Assembly: GCA_913020115.1 (NCBI GenBank) | Contig: CAJWBQ010000037.1 | Coordinates: forward strand, 1 to 41,470 | Direction: 5' to 3' | Length of the DNA stretch: 41,470 bases | From: an uncultured Cellvibrionales bacterium | GTDB taxonomy: Bacteria > Pseudomonadota > Gammaproteobacteria > Pseudomonadales > Cellvibrionaceae | Shown: piece by piece, positions 7,649 to 17,900 of the stretch | How positions within the stretch are numbered: position 1 is the first letter of the stretch | Layout: every line of letters begins with the position of its first letter | Notes under the pieces: model-generated | What the model was told of the DNA's origin: nothing | Database searches by the model: none | Seen by the model: the letters and a program-made list of their open reading frames with translations, nothing else | Made by a program: the position numbers and the translations under genes

Positions 7649-10240
7649 ATGCAGCGTTTTCGAGTTATTTTATTTGGCCTGATTTTTCTTCCCATGGTCG
7701 CATTTGGCCAAAGTTTCCGTGTTGATGATATTCGCGTGGAGGGTTTACAGCGAGTGTCAGCGGGTACCGTTTTTGCCGCACTGCCTGTGCGCATTGGCGA
7801 AGATATGTCGGCGAGCGACATTCAAACCGCCACACGGGCTTTGTTTCGCTCCGGTTTTTTTGCCGACATCGAAATTGCTCGCGATGGTGGTGTACTGATC
7901 ATTACGGTTCAAGAGCGGCCGGCAATCAGTGAAATTAACATTGAAGGCAACAAGGCCATTAAAACCGAAGACTTGATGAAGGGTTTGGTTGATAACGGCT
8001 TGTCGGAAGGGCAAATCTTTAAACGCGCCACCTTAGAAGGCTTAAGCCAAGAGCTGCAGCGTCAATATGTGGCGCAGGGCCGTTATGGCGCTTCAGTTAA
8101 CACCAGTGTTGAGGATCTACCTCGCAATCAGGTTCGCTTGAATATTAATGTTGATGAAGGCTCTGTGGCCGCTATTAAGCACATTAACATTGTTGGCAAC
8201 GAGAAATTTAGCGACGAAGAACTGGGCGAACTGTTTGAGCTGAAGAGCACGGGTTGGTTGTCTTGGATCAGCAGCAACGATAAATACTCCAAAGAAAAGC
8301 TCACCGGTGATATCGAGCGCATTGAATCTCACTACCTCGATCGCGGTTATCTCAATTTTAATATTGACTCCACCCAGGTATCGATTAGCCCAGATAAAGA
8401 GTCGGTTTACATTACGGTTAATATCTCAGAAGGCAATATATATACCGTAAGCAGTGTAGATCTAGCGGGCGACCCAGTGTTGGACGAAGCGCTCATTCGC
8501 CGTTTGATTTTGCTCCGCGAAGACACCACATTTTCTCAGGTCTTGATGACCACAACCTCAGATTACATTACCAAGCGTTTAGGTAACGAAGGTTATACCT
8601 TTGCCGAAGTGAGAGGCATTCCCGAAACAGACGAAGATAACAATACCGTTAAGGTGACCTTCTTCATCGATCCAGGTAAACGTGCCTACGTACGCAGGAT
8701 CGAATTCCGCGGTAATACAAAAACTTCCGATGATGTTTTGCGTCGTGAAATGCGGCAGATGGAAGGAGGTTCAGCCTCTTCTGCACGCATTGAACAATCT
8801 AAGGTTTGGCTTGAGCGTTTAGGCTACTTTAAAGAAGTGCAGGTGGCGACCAATGAGGTGCCGGGAACCGCAGACCTTGTTGACGTTGAATACACCGTAG
8901 AAGAGCAACCTTCGGGCAGCATTGGTGCCAGCGTAGGTTATGCTCAAGGAACCGGCTTGGTTCTGGGTGCTAACGTCAGTCAAAACAACTGGTTTGGTAC
9001 GGGTAAGCAAGTGGGCTTCCAAGTGAATACCAGCTCTTATCAAACGGTTTACAGCTTTAACTACACAGACCCATACTTCACTCCAGACGCGGTAAGCCGA
9101 GGCTTTAATGTCTTTTTCCGCCAGCGAGATTATGAGGAAATTAACGTTTCCAGCTACACCACCGATTCCTACGGTGCCGCGGTTAGTTTTGGTTATCCTA
9201 TTTCAGAAATTGAGCGTCTTAACTTCAGCCTGGGTTACACCCACTTGTCGATTGAAACAGGCGATTTTGCGGTACAAGAGATCATTTCTAGCCCACGTTT
9301 TGATGACGATATTTCATGGGCTGTTAGCAATGATGACTACAACAATGGTTGTTTCGACAGTGTAGATAACGGCGGTGCTCAACAGGCTTGTGACTTGAGC
9401 AGTGTGCGTGTGCCCTTGACCGACTTCGACCTCCCCTCTCCAGAGGGTTTTGTGGACCGCAATGGCGATGACTTTGACAGCTATTCCTTTACTCTAGCGT
9501 GGGCTCAGTCTTCGCTTAACAGAGGCCGGATGGCAACGCGAGGCGCCTCGCAAAACCTGTCCTTGCAAGTATCTTTGCCAGGCGGTGATTTGGAATACTA
9601 CAAGTTGAGTTATACCGGCCAATATTTCCGACCGCTAACACGCGCGCTGACTTTGCGTTTGCGCACTAAGCTGGGTTGGGCCGATTCATATGGCTCGACT
9701 TCTGAGTTGCCATTTTTCGAGCACTTCTACGCCGGTGGCTTTGGCTCTGTTCGTGGTTTTAAGCGGAATACGCTAGGTCCTCTTAGTACACCAGCCACGA
9801 CTTTGACGGCGCTAAATTCAGTGATTACTGAAGATGCTGATGGCAATCTGATTGCTCTCGCGGCTGACCAAGCTTATGCCTTGGACAGTGACGGTAATTT
9901 CATCACTAACACCGTTGGTCGTGATGATCAGCCCTTCGGTGGCAATATTTTGGTGGAGGCCAGTGCGGAAATTATTTTCCCGATGCCCTTTATTAAAGAC
10001 CAACGCTCGATTCAGTCGGCGTTTTTTATCGATACAGGTAATGTGTTTGATACCAACTGTGGTAGAAATCAACTGAACTGTTTCGATGTGGATGCTAGTG
10101 AACTCAATGCCTCAGTGGGTATTGGTGTGACTTGGATCACTGGTTTTGGCCCTATGACTTTCAGTATTGCCAAAGCATTAAAAGAGCATGACGATGACGA
10201 GACAGAGTTTTTCCAGTTCTCACTGGGTAACTCTTTCTAG
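7649..10240 (+). CDS. bamA: Outer membrane protein assembly factor BamA
   Basis: BamA (863 aa) is the Omp85 core of the BAM complex, which folds beta-barrel proteins into the outer membrane. A signal peptide ends near AFG (residues 18-20), followed by five POTRA repeats to about residue 420 and a C-terminal barrel with the conserved VRGF in loop 6 and a terminal Phe. The frame opens at a TTG (7598), but the ATG at 7649 starts a proper signal peptide. Its only four cysteines (C568/C581 and C804/C811) all fall in predicted outer loops. The loop-6 cysteine pair of E. coli is absent. Confidence 0.97.
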   Translation: MQRFRVILFGLIFLPMVAFGQSFRVDDIRVEGLQRVSAGTVFAALPVRIGEDMSASDIQTATRALFRSGFFADIEIARDGGVLIITVQERPAISEINIEGNKAIKTEDLMKGLVDNGLSEGQIFKRATLEGLSQELQRQYVAQGRYGASVNTSVEDLPRNQVRLNINVDEGSVAAIKHINIVGNEKFSDEELGELFELKSTGWLSWISSNDKYSKEKLTGDIERIESHYLDRGYLNFNIDSTQVSISPDKESVYITVNISEGNIYTVSSVDLAGDPVLDEALIRRLILLREDTTFSQVLMTTTSDYITKRLGNEGYTFAEVRGIPETDEDNNTVKVTFFIDPGKRAYVRRIEFRGNTKTSDDVLRREMRQMEGGSASSARIEQSKVWLERLGYFKEVQVATNEVPGTADLVDVEYTVEEQPSGSIGASVGYAQGTGLVLGANVSQNNWFGTGKQVGFQVNTSSYQTVYSFNYTDPYFTPDAVSRGFNVFFRQRDYEEINVSSYTTDSYGAAVSFGYPISEIERLNFSLGYTHLSIETGDFAVQEIISSPRFDDDISWAVSNDDYNNGCFDSVDNGGAQQACDLSSVRVPLTDFDLPSPEGFVDRNGDDFDSYSFTLAWAQSSLNRGRMATRGASQNLSLQVSLPGGDLEYYKLSYTGQYFRPLTRALTLRLRTKLGWADSYGSTSELPFFEHFYAGGFGSVRGFKRNTLGPLSTPATTLTALNSVITEDADGNLIALAADQAYALDSDGNFITNTVGRDDQPFGGNILVEASAEIIFPMPFIKDQRSIQSAFFIDTGNVFDTNCGRNQLNCFDVDASELNASVGIGVTWITGFGPMTFSIAKALKEHDDDETEFFQFSLGNSF

Positions 10241-10302
10241 AATTGTAAATACAGTCATTCATTTTTATTAAAAACAAAAATTAGATCTTGGAGATAGATA
10301 TT

Positions 10303-10830
10303 GTGAGTAATTTCAAAAAGGGTTTTTTGGTCGCTGCGTCGTTGTTTGCTGCTACATTGATGTTCACTACTAATGCAGCTGCGGCTGATAAAGTAGTTGT
10401 GTTCAATGCGCAAGCCGCCATTATGTCGACCGAGACTGCCAAACAGCGTGTTAAAGATTTGCAGGCAAGTATTGAATTTTCATCAATGCAAGCCAAGTTC
10501 GAAAGTTTAAAGACCGATCTTCAGGGCTTAGACAAAGAAGCGAAAACCAATGGCATGACTTGGTCTCAAGAGCAAATTGCTACACATAACAAGAAAATTG
10601 AATACAAGCAGGCTGACTTGCAATTGTCTGCTAAAAAGCTTCAGGCTGAACAGGGCGAAGCAGTACAAAATATCATGAAAGAATTGGCGCCTAAAGCTCA
10701 AGAAATTCTTAAGCAAATCATCACGGCTGAAGGCATTGGGCTGGTACTAGACAACAAAGCCGCTTTATTTGCGAATGCTGAATATGACATTACTGCCAAA
10801 GTAACCGACGCCCTGAACAAGGCTAAGTAA
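10303..10830 (+). CDS. skp: Periplasmic chaperone Skp/OmpH
   Basis: Skp (175 aa) is a trimeric periplasmic holdase that carries unfolded outer-membrane proteins to BAM. A signal peptide (residues 1-27, cleavage after NAAA) is followed by a short strand, KVVVFNAQAA, and a long Lys/Gln-rich helical hairpin typical of the tentacle arms. The start is GTG at 10303, with GGAG 9 nt upstream; an in-frame TTG at 10288 overlaps that site and is unlikely. It lies between bamA and lpxD, its usual place. Confidence 0.94.
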   Translation: MSNFKKGFLVAASLFAATLMFTTNAAAADKVVVFNAQAAIMSTETAKQRVKDLQASIEFSSMQAKFESLKTDLQGLDKEAKTNGMTWSQEQIATHNKKIEYKQADLQLSAKKLQAEQGEAVQNIMKELAPKAQEILKQIITAEGIGLVLDNKAALFANAEYDITAKVTDALNKAK

Positions 10831-10869
10831 GCAGGTCAACATTGCCGATGAAATTTGGAGATTCAGCCA

Positions 10870-11922
10870 ATGCTTAAATCTCCCTCTTCAGAAACGCCAG
10901 CCCCTCAAACTTTGGGGGAGCTGGCGAATTTACTTCAGGCCGAGCTTGTCGGTGATGCTGAGTGCCAAATTTCGGGCTTAGCGACTCTGAGCGATGCGAG
11001 ACCCGGTCAGCTCAGCTTTCTCTCGAACAAACACTACCGTAAATACCTCGTCAGTACACAGGCCAGTGGCGTCATTTTGCACCCTGATTTTGCAGATGAT
11101 TACACGGGTAATAAGTTACTCGTCGCGAACCCTTATCTGGCTTATGCGAAACTTTCGGCGGTCTTCAGTCTTGCGCCCAGAGTGGCGAGTGGAATTCATC
11201 CTGACGCTTCGGTGGCCGATAACGCAAGGGTGCACCCAAGCGCTAGCATTGCCGCCAATGCGGTGATTGACTCCGGTGCTGAAATTGCAGCGGGAGCGCA
11301 AATAGGCGCAGGGTGTTTTGTAGGGCAGAACTCAATAGTGGGTGCTGATACTGTATTGCACGCAAACGTTAGCCTTTACCATGGAGTGGTGGTGGGCAGA
11401 GCTTGTCTTTTTCACAGTCAAGTAGTTGTTGGTTCTGACGGTTTTGGTTTTGCTCCCGACGGTAAAAAATGGCTTAAGATTCATCAGTTGGGCGGCGTTG
11501 TTATTGGTGATCACGTTGAACTGGGTGCTTGTACCACGGTTGATCGCGGAGCCCTGGCCGATACGCAAATTGGCGACGGCGTCATTATTGATAATCAAGT
11601 TCAGATTGCCCACAATGTACAGATTGGCGCGAATACTGCGATCGCCGCAGGAACCTGTATAGCAGGGAGTGCTCGCATTGGAAAAAACTGTACGCTTTCC
11701 GGTATGGTAGGTGTTGTGGGGCATATCTCTCTAGTTGATAATGTGCACGTGACAGCCTTGTCCTTGGTGACAAAATCCATTACTAGGCCAGGCTCTTACT
11801 CCTCGGGTACACCGATCGATGAAACAGCACTCTGGCGTAAAAATGCAGTGCGCTATGGCCAGCTGAATAGCCTGGCACAAAGGCTGAAGGTGCTGGAAAA
11901 ATTACAGGCGCCCAGCGAATAA
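10870..11922 (+). CDS. lpxD: UDP-3-O-(3-hydroxyacyl)glucosamine N-acyltransferase
   Basis: LpxD (350 aa) adds the second 3-hydroxyacyl chain, from acyl-ACP, to the 2-amino group of the lipid A precursor. The N-terminal uridine-binding domain includes LSDARPGQLSFLSNKHY. The middle is a left-handed beta-helix built from hexapeptide repeats with the catalytic His in QIAHNVQIG (H248), and a C-terminal helix follows. The ATG at 10870 has TTGGAG 9 nt upstream. The next genes, fabZ-lpxA-lpxB, complete the usual lipid A cluster. Confidence 0.97.
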   Translation: MLKSPSSETPAPQTLGELANLLQAELVGDAECQISGLATLSDARPGQLSFLSNKHYRKYLVSTQASGVILHPDFADDYTGNKLLVANPYLAYAKLSAVFSLAPRVASGIHPDASVADNARVHPSASIAANAVIDSGAEIAAGAQIGAGCFVGQNSIVGADTVLHANVSLYHGVVVGRACLFHSQVVVGSDGFGFAPDGKKWLKIHQLGGVVIGDHVELGACTTVDRGALADTQIGDGVIIDNQVQIAHNVQIGANTAIAAGTCIAGSARIGKNCTLSGMVGVVGHISLVDNVHVTALSLVTKSITRPGSYSSGTPIDETALWRKNAVRYGQLNSLAQRLKVLEKLQAPSE

Positions 11923-11961
11923 ACTTCGTGTATACGACTCATTAATTAGGACATTATCTTC

Positions 11962-12399
11962 ATGATGGACATTGCTGGCATCAAGAAATACTTGCCTCAT
12001 CGCTATCCCTTTTTGTTGGTTGATCGAGTAACCGAATTGGTGGAAGGCGATTACATTAAAGCTTACAAAAATATTTCGGCGAATGAAGATGTATTTAATG
12101 GTCATTTTCCGCAGTCGCCGATATTTCCAGGTGTCATGATTATTGAAGCGCTTGCGCAAGCGTCTGGCATACTCGGTTTTAAAACTCAGGACAAAACTCC
12201 AGCTGACGGTTCGATCTATTTGTTCGCGGGTGTTGATGGCGTGCGTTTCCGTCGTCAAGTGGTGCCGGGCGATCAACTGGTATTGAATGCCAAAATATTG
12301 TCGTCTCGTCGGGGCATTTGGAAGTTTGAATGTTCCGCCACCGTGGATGATGAACTGGCGGCTTCAGCGGTAATTATGTGTGCCGATCGCAAAGTATAA
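11962..12399 (+). CDS. fabZ: 3-hydroxyacyl-ACP dehydratase FabZ
   Basis: FabZ (145 aa) dehydrates 3-hydroxyacyl-ACP in fatty acid elongation and competes with LpxA/LpxD for the same substrate. It has the hot-dog fold with catalytic H48 (NGHFPQSPIFPG) and E62 (IIEALAQASG). Two consecutive ATG codons (11962, 11965) could serve as the start; AGGAC lies about 10 nt upstream. Neighbours lpxD and lpxA link it to the balance between phospholipid and lipid A synthesis. Confidence 0.98.
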   Translation: MMDIAGIKKYLPHRYPFLLVDRVTELVEGDYIKAYKNISANEDVFNGHFPQSPIFPGVMIIEALAQASGILGFKTQDKTPADGSIYLFAGVDGVRFRRQVVPGDQLVLNAKILSSRRGIWKFECSATVDDELAASAVIMCADRKV

Positions 12400-12424
12400 G
12401 TGATGGAACTTGAGTGGTGGAATT

Positions 12425-13195
12425 ATGATTGACCCTCGCGCAATAATTGACCCCTCCGCCGTATTAGGTGAAGGGGTTGAAGTGGGCCCCTGGTCTATTA
12501 TCGGTCCCGACGTATCGATTGGTGCGGGCACCAAGATTGAGTCTCACGTGATTATTAAAGGGCCAAGTCAAATAGGCTGTAATAATCACTTCTTCCAATT
12601 TTCCAGCATTGGTGAAGGAAGCCCCGATTTAAAATACCAAGGTGAACCTACTACCTTGGTTATGGGCGACAACAACGTGATTCGCGAAGGTGTCACTCTC
12701 CATCGAGGCACGGTACAAGATCGCGGTGAAACTACCTTGGGTAACGATAATTTATTGATGGCTTATGTGCATGTGGGCCACGATAGTGTTATTGGTAATA
12801 ATTGTATTTTAATAAACAATGCAGCCTTAGCGGGTCATGTTCATGTGGGCGATTTTGCCATTTTGGGTGGTTTTACCCTTGTGCATCAATTCTGTCGAAT
12901 TGGGGCGCACAGTTTTACGGGTATGGGCAGCGCGATAGGTAAAGACGTGCCGGCCTATGTGATGGTGAACGGTAATCCTGCTGCGGCTAAAAGTATTAAT
13001 GCTGAAGGGCTACGTCGTCGCGGTTTCAGTCGTGAGGAAATTTCAGCCATAAGTAAGTCATTCAAATTGATTTATCGTCGTGGTTTAACCGTCGATGAAG
13101 CCTTGCTTGAGTTGGTGGCCTTACAGGAATCTTTCCCTCGTATCGATTTGTTGGTTGAATCTTTGCGCAGCTCCACTCGTGGTATCGTCCGCTAA
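12425..13195 (+). CDS. lpxA: UDP-N-acetylglucosamine O-acyltransferase
   Basis: LpxA (256 aa; E. coli 262) performs the first step of lipid A synthesis, moving a 3-hydroxyacyl chain to the 3-OH of UDP-GlcNAc. It is a left-handed beta-helix of hexapeptide repeats (IDPSAVLGEGVEVGPW and onward) with catalytic H119 in HVGHDSVIGNN and a C-terminal helical part. The frame opens at TTG 12410, but the ATG at 12425 matches the family N-terminus (MIDPRAIIDPSA) and has GGTGG just upstream. Confidence 0.97.
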   Translation: MIDPRAIIDPSAVLGEGVEVGPWSIIGPDVSIGAGTKIESHVIIKGPSQIGCNNHFFQFSSIGEGSPDLKYQGEPTTLVMGDNNVIREGVTLHRGTVQDRGETTLGNDNLLMAYVHVGHDSVIGNNCILINNAALAGHVHVGDFAILGGFTLVHQFCRIGAHSFTGMGSAIGKDVPAYVMVNGNPAAAKSINAEGLRRRGFSREEISAISKSFKLIYRRGLTVDEALLELVALQESFPRIDLLVESLRSSTRGIVR

Positions 13196-13197
13196 TA

Positions 13198-14358
13198 ATG
13201 TCTGAACTGCACATCGGTATTGTTGTGGGTGAGGCCTCGGGTGATATTCTTGGGGCAGGTTTGATGGCGGCTCTGCTTAAACGCTTCCCAAACGCCACCT
13301 TTGAAGGGGTTGGCGGACCGCGCATGGAGGCCTTGGGCTTTCACTCGCTGTTCCCTCAAGATCGTCTGGCGGTGATGGGCTTTATTGAGCCTTTAAAACG
13401 CCTGCCGGAATTGTTGTCCATTCGCCGCAATTTACGTCGTCATTTCATTAACAAAAAACCTGACGTGTTTATTGGTATTGATTCCCCTGATTTCAATTTG
13501 TCTCTTGAAGGTGACTTGAAGGCGGAGGGCGTCCCCACTGCACATTACGTGAGTCCGTCAGTCTGGGCTTGGCGTCAAAAAAGAATTTTCAAAATTGCCC
13601 GAAGCGTCGATTTGATGTTGACTCTACTGCCTTTTGAAGCCGCGTTTTATGAGCAGCACGAGGTCCCCGTTAAATTTGTTGGGCATCCGTTGGCGGATGA
13701 TTTCCCACTGGAGGTTGACCAGCAGTCAGCGAGAGAAGCCTTAGATGTTCAAGCTAAGGCTCAGCTGGTGGCTTTGCTGCCTGGTAGCCGAGGCGGAGAG
13801 GTGAAGTTGTTGGGTGATGTCTTCATTAAAACTGCCCAGTGGTGTTTGCAGCGAAATCCGAATTTGCAATTTATTATTCCAGCCGCCAATGCTGCGCGAA
13901 GAGTTCAGCTAGAGACGCAATTGGCCAATAACCTTGAAATGCCCATTAGAATAATCGATGGGCAATCGCAGTTGGTTATGCAAGCCGCTGACGCGGTACT
14001 TATGGCATCGGGCACTACGACTTTAGAATGTTTGTTGTTGAAGCGACCCATGGTTGTGGCGTATAAAATGGCCCCTTTGTCTTACGCAATTATCTCTCGT
14101 TTGTTAAAGTCGAAGTATGTTTCGCTTCCAAACCTGCTGGCAGACCAAGAATTGGTTCCGGAAATTCTCCAAGCCAAAGCCACTCCAGAGAACTTGGGTG
14201 AGGCCCTGATTCAATATTTGAACAATACCGATGCGGCTCAGAACCTTCGTAACAAGTTTACAGACATACATCTACAGTTGCGCTGCAATGCCAGTGAGCA
14301 AGCTGCTGATGCCGTATTGCAACTGATCACAAACCAAAAAGAGCGAGCCGGTGATTAA
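13198..14358 (+). CDS. lpxB: Lipid-A-disaccharide synthase
   Basis: LpxB (386 aa) is a GT19 glycosyltransferase at the inner membrane that joins lipid X to UDP-2,3-diacylglucosamine to form the lipid A disaccharide. Conserved parts include GEASGDILGAGL at the N-terminus, GVGGPRM, IGIDSPDFN, YVSPSVWAW and LLPGSRGGEVK. The ATG lies 2 nt after the lpxA stop, and its own stop overlaps rnhB by 8 nt, so lpxA-lpxB-rnhB are probably co-translated. Confidence 0.98.
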   Translation: MSELHIGIVVGEASGDILGAGLMAALLKRFPNATFEGVGGPRMEALGFHSLFPQDRLAVMGFIEPLKRLPELLSIRRNLRRHFINKKPDVFIGIDSPDFNLSLEGDLKAEGVPTAHYVSPSVWAWRQKRIFKIARSVDLMLTLLPFEAAFYEQHEVPVKFVGHPLADDFPLEVDQQSAREALDVQAKAQLVALLPGSRGGEVKLLGDVFIKTAQWCLQRNPNLQFIIPAANAARRVQLETQLANNLEMPIRIIDGQSQLVMQAADAVLMASGTTTLECLLLKRPMVVAYKMAPLSYAIISRLLKSKYVSLPNLLADQELVPEILQAKATPENLGEALIQYLNNTDAAQNLRNKFTDIHLQLRCNASEQAADAVLQLITNQKERAGD

Positions 14359-14977
14359 CGAACCCTATATCTGTACTTATCAAGGTCACTTGTTAGCAGG
14401 AGTCGACGAGGTGGGGCGCGGGCCTCTCGCCGGAGATGTTGTCGCCGCAGCCGTGATACTCGACCCCAATCAAACCATTGAGGGATTGGCCGATTCAAAA
14501 AAATTGACCGAAAAAAAGCGCGAAAGTCTGTTTGTCGAGATTCAGGAACGTGCTCTCAGTTGGTGTGTGGCGAGGGCGTCTGTTGCCGAGATTGACGAAA
14601 TCAATATATTGCAAGCCAGTCTATTGGCCATGCACCGAGCGGTCGCAGGATTACATATTCGGCCTGAATTTGTATTAGTAGACGGCAATAAAATTCCTAA
14701 GTGGGACTATCAGGCCGAAGCCGTAGTAAAAGGTGATTCTAGGGTGGCCGCGATCAGTGCGGGTTCAATTCTTGCTAAGGTAGTTCGCGATCGCGAGATG
14801 GTAGCCTTCGACGAAACTTATCCAGGCTATGGTTTTGCCGGTCACAAAGGTTATCCAACTAAGGTGCACATGGCGGCACTCGATGTCCAAGGCATCACTC
14901 CTATACACCGCCGTAGTTTTGGCCCAGTGAGAGCGCGACTTGAATTAGACGCCACTCTTACATCAACCTCCACTTAA
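14351..14977 (+). CDS. rnhB: Ribonuclease HII
   Basis: RNase HII (208 aa) cuts RNA in RNA-DNA hybrids and removes single ribonucleotides from DNA. The metal-binding D19-E20 pair sits in GVDEVGRGPLAGDVV, with further acidic residues in LVDGN and the later VVRDREM segment; the basic C-terminal KGYPTKVHMAAL is typical. The start is GTG at 14351 within the lpxB 3' end (GTGATTAA overlap). dnaE starts 13 nt after its stop, pairing ribonucleotide removal with replication as in many gammaproteobacteria. Confidence 0.97.
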   Translation: MINEPYICTYQGHLLAGVDEVGRGPLAGDVVAAAVILDPNQTIEGLADSKKLTEKKRESLFVEIQERALSWCVARASVAEIDEINILQASLLAMHRAVAGLHIRPEFVLVDGNKIPKWDYQAEAVVKGDSRVAAISAGSILAKVVRDREMVAFDETYPGYGFAGHKGYPTKVHMAALDVQGITPIHRRSFGPVRARLELDATLTSTST

Positions 14978-14990
14978 GGAACTTTCAAGC

Positions 14991-17900
14991 ATGTCAGCGT
15001 CCTTTGTTCATTTGCGCCTTCACACTGAATTTTCGCTGGCCGATAGCGTGGTACGAATTAAACCACTGGTAGCAAAAGTAGCCGCGCTGGATATGCCCGC
15101 CGTTGCGGTAACTGACTTGTGCAATTTTTACGGTCTAGTTAAGTTTTATAAAGCTGCGCAATCAGCGGGTGTGAAACCCATTGGTGGAGCAGATTTTTGG
15201 ATTGCCAGTGAAGAGGCTGATGGCAACCCCAGTATGATTACCTTGCTGGCAATGAACCCTGTCGGCTATAAAAACATTATTGAATTAATCTCTCGCGCTT
15301 TTCAGGAGGGCCAACATCATGGTGAGCCTTTTGTGCGTCGCGAGTGGCTGGGGGAATGCTCTGAAGGTGTGATTGCCATGTCCGCAGGGAAACGTGGAGA
15401 TATTGGAGTTGCCTTGATTTCCGGGCGTGATAGTGAGGCACAGTCTTTATTGTCAGCTTGGATGAGCGATTTTCCTGGGCGTTTTTATCTGGAGTTACAG
15501 CGCACAGGCCGAGAAAACGACGAAGAGCATCTACATAAGGCGGTGGCACTGGCCGATATTCTACAGTGCCCGGTTGTCGCCACCAATGAAGTGATGTTTT
15601 TAGAGTCTAAGGAATTTGAAGCTCATGAAGCGCGGGTTTGTATTGGTGAAGGTCGCGCTTTGGACGACCCACGCCGAGAGCGAAAATACAGTGATGAGCA
15701 ATATCTGCGAACACCGGCTGAAATGGCTGAACTGTTTAGCGACATTCCGGAAGCGTTGGCTAATACCGTTCATATTGCAGAGCGATGCAACTTAGATATT
15801 CAGCTGGGCACCTATTTCTTGCCTGACTTCCCCATTCCTGATGATTTTGAAGAAGACCCCTATTTTAAAAAAATCCCCTATGCAACTTTTGACGCGGCAG
15901 CGAAAAAGGCAATGGCAGAGACCTGGGCAGGGCGTGAGCACGAAGCTGATTACCTTGCCATGGTGCAAACCAACGTATTTTTTCAGAAGATAAGTTACGA
16001 AGGCTTAGATTGGCGGCTAGAGACTATTCTCGATACCACCGATGAAAAATATAAGGAAAAACATCAGTCTTATATTGACCGCTTGGATTTTGAACTGAAC
16101 ATCATTATGCAAATGGGGTTTCCCGGCTACTTTTTGATTGTGATGGACTTTATTCAGTGGGCGAAGGACCACGATATTCCAGTGGGACCTGGGCGTGGCT
16201 CTGGTGCAGGTTCACTGGTGGCCTACGCGCAAAAGATTACCGACTTGGATCCATTGGCTTACGACCTGCTGTTCGAGCGTTTCTTGAATCCCGAGCGGGT
16301 TTCCATGCCCGATTTCGACGTCGATTTCTGCATGGACAATCGCGATAAAGTGATTAGTTATGTGGCTGATACCTATGGTCGCGATGCGGTATCACAGATT
16401 ATTACCTTTGGTACTATGGCGGCAAAGGCTGTTGTTCGCGACGTTGCGCGGGTGCAGGGAAAGTCTTATGGTCTAGCCGACAAACTGTCGAAATTGATTC
16501 CGCCGGACCCTGGTATGACGCTGAGCAAAGCTTTTGAGAGCGAATCGGCGCTGCGAGAGTTTTTAGAGGTAGACGCTGAAGCTCAAGAAATTTGGGATAT
16601 GGCGAAACAGCTAGAAGGTGTTACTCGAAATGTGGGTAAGCACGCTGGTGGTGTGGTTATCGCACCGACTAAACTCACCGATTTCTCGCCGCTTTACTGC
16701 GACGAATCGGGTAGCGGTCTGGTCACCCAATATGACAAAAATGATGTAGAAGAAGCTGGCTTAGTAAAGTTTGACTTCTTGGGGCTACGAACTCTAACGA
16801 TCATCGATTGGGCTATCAAAATGATTGATGCCCGGCAGGTGAAGCAGGGCATGGCTCCCATTGATATCGCTGCCATTCCGCTGGATGACAAACCTACCTA
16901 CCGCCTGCTAAAGGCCGCCGAAACTACCGCCGTTTTCCAGTTGGAATCGCGGGGTATGAAAGACCTGATTAAGCGTTTACAGCCCGATAACCTCGAAGAC
17001 ATGATTGCCCTAGTGGCGCTGTTCCGTCCTGGTCCTCTCGACTCGGGAATGGTTGATGACTTTGTGAATCGGAAACACGGTAGGGCAGAGGTTGCCTACC
17101 CTGATGCGAAATATCAGCACGAGTGGCTGCAGCCTATTCTAGAACCAACCTATGGCGTTATTGTTTATCAAGAACAGGTGATGCAAATCGCTCAGGAGCT
17201 GGCAGGTTATTCGCTGGGTGGAGCCGACTTATTGCGTCGGGCAATGGGTAAGAAAAAGCCTGAGGAGATGGCTAAGCAACGGGAGTCTTTTGAAAGCGGT
17301 GCCAAAGATCAGGGTGTAGACCCCGACTTGGCAATGAAGATTTTTGATCTTGTGGAAAAATTTGCGGGTTACGGTTTTAACAAATCACACTCGGCCGCCT
17401 ACGCCTTGGTGTCTTATCAAACGGCTTGGTTGAAAGCCCATTACCCTTCCCAGTTTATGGCCGCCACTATGTCTTCTGACATGGACAAAACTGACAAAGT
17501 AGTGACCTTCATCGAAGAGTGTCGCAGCATGGAGTTAACGCTGTTGCCACCAGATGTGAACAGCGGTGAATTCCAATTTACGGTAAATGCAGAAGATCAT
17601 GTTATTTATGGTCTGGGCGCAATTAAGGGTTTAGGTGAAGGTCCCATAGATAATATTATCGAGGCCCGCGAGAAGGGCGGTCCCTTTAGTGATTTATTTG
17701 ATTTTTGTGCCCGAATTGACTCTCGCAAGGTGAATAAGCGAGCGCTGGACGCGCTTGTACGCAGTGGCGCATTAGATGGCATCAGCCCAAAAATCGATTT
17801 AGATTATGATCGTGCCGTAATGTTGGCCGCAACGAAAGAGGCGGTAAAGGCCGCTGAGCAGAGCGCGGCCAATGCGAACGCGGGTATGAGTGACTTATTT

